DNA of 64,000 nt from Lacticaseibacillus paracasei subsp. paracasei (lineage in GTDB: Bacteria; Bacillota; Bacilli; Lactobacillales; Lactobacillaceae): positions 2,666,001-2,730,000 of the forward strand of contig NZ_AP012541.1 of assembly GCF_000829035.1 (NCBI RefSeq), given 5' to 3'. The notes under the pieces were generated by a model that saw only the letters and a list, made by a program, of their open reading frames with translations, was not told the origin of the DNA and searched no databases. Position numbers and translations under genes: made by a program. Positions 57,842 to 64,000 of the stretch are shown here, piece after piece. The stretch's first letter is position 1. Each line of letters opens with the position of its first letter.

Positions 57842-57998
57842 GAATCGTTGCTCCTTTTCGTTGTCCACCATTCAGTCACCTGCTATGTGATTTTGTTAAC
57901 AAATTGAGCTTTTTTCTGCCGTATTTATTGCGTCAATCAGCCTCAATCCTTCATACTAAAAGTATACAGAGGTTATGAAAAAAAGGGGGAGCACTTTT

Positions 57999-58415
57999 AT
58001 GAAAAAGCAATATTTGGCAGCCAGTCAGTCGATGAATCAATTCAACCGACTCTTTTCACCGGTTTCAACATCGGAGATTCCATTGAATCAACAAAACCTG
58101 CTTTTCTGGATGGCGACCGATGCCACGCCAAGAACACCAACAAGCTTGGCCAAAGAGATGCATGTCACCAAGGCTGCGATCACCAAAGCCAGCAGCCCGC
58201 TGATTGACCGGGGTTTGCTTGAAAAACAACCCGATCCTGAAGATTGTCGCAGCTTCAAGCTCGTGCTTAGCGAAGAAGGTGAGCAAGCAATTGAGGATCT
58301 CGGGCCTGAATACTTGGGCAACTTAGAACGTCTCTATCATGAACTTGGCGAGAAAAAGTATCTGAAGTTGATCAAACTTCTCAGCCAAGCAACTGGCACC
58401 TTAGTGACCGAATAA
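57999..58415 (+). CDS. MarR-family regulator
   Basis: 138 residues with a winged helix: TPTSLAKEMHVTKAAITKAS (recognition helix) and wing DPEDCRSFKLVLSEEGEQAI. It is 210 bp upstream of the UvrA-like gene on the same strand and probably controls it and itself. The start follows GGGGGAG. A short terminator-like stem lies between the genes. Confidence 0.88.
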   Translation: MKKQYLAASQSMNQFNRLFSPVSTSEIPLNQQNLLFWMATDATPRTPTSLAKEMHVTKAAITKASSPLIDRGLLEKQPDPEDCRSFKLVLSEEGEQAIEDLGPEYLGNLERLYHELGEKKYLKLIKLLSQATGTLVTE

Positions 58416-58462
58416 ACCGGTCATCTCGTGGCACAAACACCTCATGGAGATCACCACAATCA

Positions 58463-58491
58463 AGCCTGACGCTCAGTTGCGTGAGGCTTTT
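58463..58491 (+). terminator. Terminator after the MarR gene
   Basis: AGCCTGACGC and GCGTGAGGCT with one G-G mismatch, then five T. Confidence 0.65.
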
Positions 58492-58627
58492 TCATTTGAC
58501 TGGGCGACACAATTTTGTCGCCGACTGTTGCCGTTTTTCTAGGAGCGTTACAATGACAATATCAGGACGTAGCTAGCCCGATTTTGTCAGTAGCCGGCTA
58601 TGTCTATCTTTTTAAAGGAGTGGTTTG

Positions 58628-61156
58628 ATGGCAATTCCCGATCATATCAGTGTTCGCGGCGCTTACGTTAACAACTTGAAGCATCTCAATGTTGATATTC
58701 CGCTTAACAAACTGGTGGCGATCACTGGTCGGTCTGGTTCCGGTAAAAGTTCATTAGCCATGGGCGTGTTATACGCTGAAGGTATGCGCCGCTACATGAG
58801 TGCTTTGTCCACCTACACCCGCCGGCGCCTTGGCCAAACAAGTCCTGCTGCTGCTGACTCAGTACGCCACATTCCTAGTGCCATCGCTTTGCGGCAGCGG
58901 CCAACCGTTCCAGGCATCCGCTCAACTGTCGGTACGGCCACAGAAGCGCTCAACGTCATTCGCCTCATGTTTTCCCGTCTCGGCTCGCCGGTTTGTCCTA
59001 ATGGTCACCGCGTGTCGCCAACTCTCGATATTGCCAAGGCAATGGATCTGCCCAATGACGGTGAAAGTGGTATGGGCATGATCACTTGTCCGACCTGTGG
59101 CGTCCGTTTCATGGCTTTTGCTGCTGAAGATTTCGCCTTCAATTCAACTGGCGCCTGCCCGACATGCGGCGGTACTGGTCAAGCGCGCACACTGGCCGCC
59201 AACCGGCTCATCCCTGATCAAACACTGACAATCCGTCAAGGTGCCGTGGCCTCGTGGCGCTTGCCCGGTCGCAATTTTATGCCTTTTGTCGCACAAGCAA
59301 TCGGCATTGATATTGATACGCCTTTCCAGGACCTGCCAAAAGATCAGCAAGAACAGGTTTGGCACGGTGAACGTAAAAAATACGCCATCAATATCCCCAG
59401 CAAAACCGGCAAAATTTTTCATATGGACCATGCACAGTACGAGAATGCCTTCAATGCGGTCGAAGATTCTTTAGCGACGACCAAAAATGAACGCGCCATT
59501 CAGCGGCTGAATCGCTTCTATGAGTTTGGCATCTGCCCGACCTGCCATGGCAGCCGATTTGCCCCGAAATTATTGAGCCAGCACCTAGTGGATCAAAACA
59601 TTGCTCAGGTTAGTGATATGACTTTAACGCAATTAGCCGCGTTCATTCCCGAAATCTATCACTGGTTGCCAGCAGATATGCAGTCACTGGCGCACGATAT
59701 TATCCAAGAACTGACGCAATTGCTTAAGCCCATCATGGACCTTGGCCTCAGTTACCTGACCCTGAGTCGAGCCGCGGCTTCCTTATCGACTGGTGAATTG
59801 CAACGCATTCAGCTCAGTCGCACGCTTCGGACTGAAACGACCGGCGTCCTTTACGTCCTTGATGAACCGTCCATCGGCCTGCATGCTGCAAACGTTTCTG
59901 GATTGCTAGAAGTCATGCACGGTTTGGTCAATCAAGGCAACTCGCTGGTCGTTGTGGATCACAACACCGCCATCATTGAGGCAGCCGATCAAGTGATTGA
60001 GATTGGTCCCGGTGCAGGCGTTGCTGGCGGCCGACTCATTGATCAAGGCAGCCCTGAAGCGATCAGCCATGATACCCATTCGTTGATTGCACCTTTTTTA
60101 ACCGGAGCGGCTTCCTTGATTGTTCGCCCGCAAGCTGGTGAACAAGAAATTAAGCAAACCAAACAACTGCAATTAACCGTAACTGATCGATTTAACCTTC
60201 ATGACCTGCATGTCCATTTTCCAGTTAACTGCTTCTCAGTGGTATCCGGCTTTTCTGGTGCTGGCAAGTCAACTTTGATTTTTGACGCCCTAGTACCAGC
60301 GCTGTCAGCAACTGCTGACCAACCAGCTCCAGCATTTGTTCGTGATCTTGACCGCGGCGGCCTGCGCCATGTAGTTGCGATTGATGCCACGCCGGTCGGT
60401 AAAAATGTCCGCTCAACCGTCGCCACCTACACAGACATTCTCGACCATCTGCGACACCTTTTCGCCAGTTTGCCTGATGCCAAAGCCAAGCACTATACGA
60501 GTAGCCATTTCTCTTACAACGTCAAAGCCGGCGCGTGCCCGACATGCGGCGGTACCGGCGTCATTAACTTAGATATCCAGTATCTGCCTGACATGCAGCA
60601 AACTTGCCCGACTTGTCACGGCCGTCGCTACAACCCCGAGGTTCTGAAAATCAAATGGCAGCAGCACAGCATCGCCGACTTGCTAGATCTGGACGTGGAC
60701 TCCGCCTTGACCGTTCTGAAAGACGAGCCCGCTATTTCTCACACATTGCAAACCCTGCATGACATGGGCCTCGGTTATTTGCATTTAGGTGAAAGTACCC
60801 CGACGCTGTCTGGCGGTGAAGCGCAGCGCCTGAAGCTAGTTGCCCACATGGGACGCTCCCAAAAGGACACGCTTTTTGTCTTCGATGAACCATCGGTAGG
60901 TCTACACCCCTTGGATGTTCAAACCTTGATCGCTGTTTTTCAACGGTTGCTCAAAACCGGTGCAACGGTTATTGCCATCGAACACGATTTAGACGTCATC
61001 GCTAACGCTGATTATGTCTTGGATCTCGGACCAAAAGGCGGTGCAGAAGGTGGCCGCATCATGGCTGCTGACACACCGCAAGCAATCGCCAAACAAGGGA
61101 AAGGTGAAACTGCCCCTTACTTGGCGGCCCATCTGGCGGCCTTTCACGTTAAGTAG
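58628..61156 (+). CDS. UvrA-like ABC ATPase, drug-resistance type (UvrA2)
   Basis: 842 residues, shorter than repair UvrA (about 940). The first ATPase has GRSGSGKSSLAMGVLYAEGM and the signature SLSTGELQRIQLSRTL; the second GFSGAGKSTLIFDAL and LSGGEAQRLKLVAHM. Zn-finger pairs CPTCGV/CPTCGGTGQ and CPTCGGTG/CPTCHG are present. It probably lacks the UvrB-binding insert, as in UvrA2/DrrC-type proteins tied to drug or DNA-damage tolerance. It starts at the ATG at 58628 after AAAGGAG. Confidence 0.87.
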   Translation: MAIPDHISVRGAYVNNLKHLNVDIPLNKLVAITGRSGSGKSSLAMGVLYAEGMRRYMSALSTYTRRRLGQTSPAAADSVRHIPSAIALRQRPTVPGIRSTVGTATEALNVIRLMFSRLGSPVCPNGHRVSPTLDIAKAMDLPNDGESGMGMITCPTCGVRFMAFAAEDFAFNSTGACPTCGGTGQARTLAANRLIPDQTLTIRQGAVASWRLPGRNFMPFVAQAIGIDIDTPFQDLPKDQQEQVWHGERKKYAINIPSKTGKIFHMDHAQYENAFNAVEDSLATTKNERAIQRLNRFYEFGICPTCHGSRFAPKLLSQHLVDQNIAQVSDMTLTQLAAFIPEIYHWLPADMQSLAHDIIQELTQLLKPIMDLGLSYLTLSRAAASLSTGELQRIQLSRTLRTETTGVLYVLDEPSIGLHAANVSGLLEVMHGLVNQGNSLVVVDHNTAIIEAADQVIEIGPGAGVAGGRLIDQGSPEAISHDTHSLIAPFLTGAASLIVRPQAGEQEIKQTKQLQLTVTDRFNLHDLHVHFPVNCFSVVSGFSGAGKSTLIFDALVPALSATADQPAPAFVRDLDRGGLRHVVAIDATPVGKNVRSTVATYTDILDHLRHLFASLPDAKAKHYTSSHFSYNVKAGACPTCGGTGVINLDIQYLPDMQQTCPTCHGRRYNPEVLKIKWQQHSIADLLDLDVDSALTVLKDEPAISHTLQTLHDMGLGYLHLGESTPTLSGGEAQRLKLVAHMGRSQKDTLFVFDEPSVGLHPLDVQTLIAVFQRLLKTGATVIAIEHDLDVIANADYVLDLGPKGGAEGGRIMAADTPQAIAKQGKGETAPYLAAHLAAFHVK

Positions 61157-61163
61157 GCTTGAC

Positions 61164-61208
61164 AAAAAAGAGATGCCTCGGAAAGTGATAACCGAGACAT
61201 CTCTTTTT
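61164..61208. terminator. Bidirectional terminator
   Basis: AAAAAGAGATG and CATCTCTTTTT with an inner CTCGG/CCGAG stem. Confidence 0.88.
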
Positions 61209-61220
61209 CATACATCAACT

Positions 61221-62225
61221 TTAAACGTTCAAGATCGAATCAATGTGGCTGATTTCTTCCGCACTGAAGGTCAGATTTTCAGTTGCCTTCAGGTTGTCTT
61301 CCAAATGATCAACCGAGGTGGTCCCGATGATGACACTGGTGACAACTGGATCACGTAACAGCCATGCCAATGCCATTTGCGTTAACGTCTGGCCACGGTC
61401 ATGTGCTACTTCGTTTAACTCGTTCAGCTTCTTCACAACCGCGTCTTTCCCATGGGCAAAAGTGGCTTGGTTGGTCGGATGAATTTTGAACGTATCCGGA
61501 ATACCATTCAGATACCGATCCGACAACAAGCCTTCTGAAAGCGGCCCATAAGCAATTAAGCCGGTGCCATCGGCTTGAAGAGCCTTCGTTAGGCCAGAAG
61601 TTTCAGCCTCACGATTAAACATGTTGTAACTGAACTGATTCAGCACAAATGGCGTATGCAGATCTTTAAACATCGCAATCGCATCTTTGGTTTGCTGGGT
61701 ATCAAAATTCGAGATCCCGATGTAAAGTGCCTTACCATCACGCACCGTCTGATCAAGCGCATTGACAGTTTCTTCTAAATCAACCGTATCATCAAAGCGA
61801 TGCGCATAATAAATGTCGACATAGTCAAGCTGCAGGCGTTTGAGTGAATCATTCAAGCCTTGAATGACCGCTTTGCGCGAAGTCCCAACACCATATGGGC
61901 CCGGATGAATCTCATACCCCACTTTGGTGCTGATCACCAATTCATCTCGATAAGCCTTCAGATCCGTTGCTAAAATTTGACCAAGCAAACTCTCGCTGCT
62001 GCCAAAACCAGGTTCATGATCACCATTACCATAGTGATTCGCCACGTCAAAATGAAAGACACCATGATCAAAAGCGTCTAAAATAACCGAACGGCGTGGG
62101 CCAAATGGATCAAGATTGCCATAATGCTGCCACAAGCCAAGTGAAATTGCCGGTAGCATCAAACCGGTTTTCCCGGCATGACGAACAGGCATCTTGTCAT
62201 AACGATCAGTTGCTGCATAATACAT
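61221..62225 (-). CDS. Aldo/keto reductase (YghZ-like)
   Basis: 334 residues. The catalytic set is FHFDVANHYGNG (Asp, Tyr), VISTKVGYEIHPGPYG (Lys) and DIYYAHRFDD (His). The GPYGVGTSRKAVIQGL block and WQHYGN start match YghZ (methylglyoxal reductase-like) enzymes. The function in this organism is unproven. The ribosome site GAGGGGG is nine bases upstream. A family A repeat lies before it. Confidence 0.88.
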   Translation of the reverse strand: MYYAATDRYDKMPVRHAGKTGLMLPAISLGLWQHYGNLDPFGPRRSVILDAFDHGVFHFDVANHYGNGDHEPGFGSSESLLGQILATDLKAYRDELVISTKVGYEIHPGPYGVGTSRKAVIQGLNDSLKRLQLDYVDIYYAHRFDDTVDLEETVNALDQTVRDGKALYIGISNFDTQQTKDAIAMFKDLHTPFVLNQFSYNMFNREAETSGLTKALQADGTGLIAYGPLSEGLLSDRYLNGIPDTFKIHPTNQATFAHGKDAVVKKLNELNEVAHDRGQTLTQMALAWLLRDPVVTSVIIGTTSVDHLEDNLKATENLTFSAEEISHIDSILNV

Positions 62226-62240
62226 GACTTTTCCCCCTCT

Positions 62241-62319
62241 ACACGTTCACGAGTGCAGAAACCTGCATACAAGCGCCTTGAACGCTTATACGCCAGTTTC
62301 GACCGCACCAGCTCACGCT
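62241..62319 (-). repeat. Family A repeat, copy 12 (short)
   Basis: CACGTTCACGAGTGCAGAAACC to GACCGCACCAGCTCACGC. The inner loop is reduced to AAGCGCCTTGAACGCTTAT, similar to copy 1. Confidence 0.7.
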
Positions 62320-62325
62320 TTGACT

Positions 62326-62442
62326 TAAACGCGCTCACCGACCCAGGAATCATGTATACAGGCCCTGAACGCTATGGTCAAAATTCAACCCTCGTATTCA
62401 AGCCAATTTGCATACGGATTTCTAACCGGGCTGTCTCACGCT
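62326..62442 (-). repeat. Family A repeat, copy 13
   Basis: AAACGCGCTCACCGACCCAG to TTTCTAACCGGGCTGTCTCACGCTC-like end. The centre is worn. Confidence 0.65.
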
Positions 62443-62526
62443 CATAAAAACGTTTACCATCTTCTATGGTGGCAAACGTTGGCCCAACAAGCAACTTAAA
62501 AAGTCAATTTTTTAATATAAAACTAC

Positions 62527-63339
62527 TTATTTTTCAAAAAAATCGTTCAAAAAGTTAGCTACACCATCATCCACATTGGCGTCTGTCATATAGCGGGCAG
62601 TCTGCTTAACCTGTGGCACAGCATTTTCCATTGCCACACTAATACCAGCAGCCTTCAGCATGCCAAGATCGTTGAGACCATCGCCAAAGGCAATCGTTTG
62701 CTCCGGACCGATTCCTGTGAGCGTCTGCAACTCCTTGACGGCCGTGGCCTTATCAATATGTTTAGGAATGAGTTCAAGGTTAGTATGTTCAGAGGCTGAA
62801 ACATGTAAAACATCCTGTGTTTCTAACGCTGCCTTCCCCTTAGCCAATGCTTCCGAATCATGCGGGCCAAAAATGATCCCATTCGTAATTGCAGGTGCAT
62901 GTGCTAACAAATCATCAACTGATGGTAAGGCTACAACGTCAATGCTCACCGAGCTGGGGGTAAACTTGCGTGCAGCTGCTTCAATGGCAGGCGGCACTTT
63001 ACCTGTGTAATAAACGGTATCATCGCTGAAATACAAGGCGTTCAGGCCCAACTGATCGGTCACAGTTTCAACCGCCGTAAGTGCCGCTTGCCCCAAAACA
63101 TGATGCACCCGCTCGCCGGAAAAATCGTAGACAGCACCATTCGATGCAATAATCGAAGCTTCTGGTTCGAATTGTTTGGCCACAACCTGCGCTAAAGCGT
63201 GCATGCGCCCGGTGGCAACATAAAAAGAAGCGCCGCTAGCAACGGCAGCTGCGATGGCCGCTGCCGTTTTGGGCGTAACGTCATGATGATTGGCGGTTAG
63301 TGTGCCGTCAATATCACTAATAATTAAGTATCGCGGCAT
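62527..63339 (-). CDS. Cof-type HAD phosphatase
   Basis: 270 residues, HAD IIB. Motif I is ISDIDGTLTANHHDV (nucleophile Asp), motif II ATGRMH, and motif III/IV ELQTLTGIGPEQTIAFGDGLND. The cap domain (about 85-190) is of the Cof type. It removes phosphate from sugar phosphates or cofactors; the substrate is unknown. The start follows AAAGGA. It is followed by the family A repeats. Confidence 0.93.
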   Translation of the reverse strand: MPRYLIISDIDGTLTANHHDVTPKTAAAIAAAVASGASFYVATGRMHALAQVVAKQFEPEASIIASNGAVYDFSGERVHHVLGQAALTAVETVTDQLGLNALYFSDDTVYYTGKVPPAIEAAARKFTPSSVSIDVVALPSVDDLLAHAPAITNGIIFGPHDSEALAKGKAALETQDVLHVSASEHTNLELIPKHIDKATAVKELQTLTGIGPEQTIAFGDGLNDLGMLKAAGISVAMENAVPQVKQTARYMTDANVDDGVANFLNDFFEK

Positions 63340-63401
63340 AACCGTTCCTTTCTACCCTAAGGACACAAATGGCGACCGATCACCATCGGCCGCCTTATTT
63401 G

Positions 63402-63746
63402 TTAAAGTCCTTGCGGTAATCCGTCAATTTGATCAGCGTACCAATCGTTCCATGGTGTTTCAGGTGCGCCTTGCGCATTAAAAGTTACCTTAACTTGCTT
63501 CAAAAGGTCCAACAAGTTACCGGATCGGTTAGTCAGAAGACCGGCTGTCAATTCCTCGCGAGTCAGTGGTTGATTATCAAGCAAGTAATGATTAATATCT
63601 GCTAGATTCCCCTGCGTATCAATTTGGGAAAAAACATCGAGACCGGCGCCGAAGAAGCGATCCAAGTAGAACTTTGCAAAAGTTTCCAATGCTGTATGTT
63701 GTGCTGTTTCATTTAATTGATCAATCGTTGTGTTGCTTGCTGCCAT
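63402..63746 (-). CDS. Small protein of unknown function
   Basis: 114 residues, acidic, no membrane segment and no motif that I recognise. It begins MAASNTTIDQLNETAQHTAL, and the C-terminus has VTFNAQGAPETPWNDWYADQ. The start is supported by AAAGGA nine bases upstream. It precedes the HAD gene by about 60 bp on the same strand, so it may share its promoter. Confidence 0.7.
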   Translation of the reverse strand: MAASNTTIDQLNETAQHTALETFAKFYLDRFFGAGLDVFSQIDTQGNLADINHYLLDNQPLTREELTAGLLTNRSGNLLDLLKQVKVTFNAQGAPETPWNDWYADQIDGLPQGL

Positions 63747-64000
63747 AACTATTTTCGTCCTTTCTGCTTTATTCCATTATAACCACTTTTGGTTGCGTTT
63801 TGGAAAACATCGTCCCACAACGATCACAAGTTTCACATAAACTTACACGTTGCCTTCGACCACCATTTTATGAGTGCTCCTGGTCATATTCATTAATGAA
63901 AAGATAGTGTTTGATGACATTTTTATAGGAAATCAAAAATGCCATAAAATATTCGTCTTTTTTGAAATTTTACGACTTTGGTCTCTTGCTATTATGGAAC
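63747..64000. other. AT-rich upstream region at the window end
   Basis: No gene. A 12-bp palindrome TTCATTAATGAA lies at 63889-63900. No convincing promoter was fixed; the region probably leads into a gene outside the window. Confidence 0.4.

Overview
The window reads as chromosome of a low-to-mid-GC lactic acid bacterium, most likely the Lacticaseibacillus casei/paracasei/rhamnosus group. This is inferred from gene content: an L-2-hydroxyisocaproate-type dehydrogenase, PepI, LacD, a ppx-ppk-ppx operon, a T-box trpS, and Shine-Dalgarno sites of the AGGAG type. No prophage, transposase, plasmid gene, rRNA or CRISPR array was seen. The gene set is housekeeping and stress related, but the intergenic DNA is unusual.

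Layout. 1-2.8 kb: end of an HD phosphohydrolase, a Nudix hydrolase, a YdcF-family membrane protein and MscL. 2.8-9 kb: a truncated membrane protein, an ASCH protein, then prs, glmU, a VanZ/RDD membrane protein broken by an in-frame stop, and purR. 9-11.5 kb: a FetAB-like iron exporter with a PerR/Fur-type operator, facing a cation diffusion facilitator. 11.4-15.7 kb: ispE, veg and an overlapping rsmA-rnmV-tatD set led by an orphan PTS EIIA. 15.9-18 kb: lacD and a LacX-like epimerase. 18-23.6 kb: a LytTR/GHKL two-component system and two ABC half-transporters. 23.7-32.7 kb: metG, pepI, a DUF72 protein, Nudix, L-HicDH, TMEM175-like channel, a sirtuin, a 48-residue membrane peptide, a HELLH protein and a PEBP-like protein. 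32.8-39 kb: a DUF1002 exported protein and the polyphosphate operon. 39-50.8 kb: aldo/keto reductase, methyltransferase, GNAT, MATE exporter, TPM and LemA proteins, trpS with its Trp T-box, and a betaine/choline-type ABC uptake system with a flavin disulfide reductase. 51-64 kb: HelD, LysR with a TDT transporter, a CPBP protease, tRNA-Thr, an HD hydrolase, MarR with a UvrA-like ATPase, aldo/keto reductase, HAD phosphatase and a small unknown.

Two repeat families need attention. Family A is a roughly 118-bp long-hairpin repeat with at least eight loci (30.6, 32.0, 34.1, 40.3, 41.9, 46.5, 56.8 and 62.3 kb), some of them tandem. At most loci it lies in the 5' leader of a gene, in the same orientation, with its conserved CGCGTTT end close to the Shine-Dalgarno site. 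At trpS it separates the T-box terminator from the start codon. Family B has two copies (51.0 and 55.8 kb) that differ in sequence but fold into the same three-way-junction layout with one shared hairpin. It is the best candidate here for an undescribed structured RNA or mobile DNA element.
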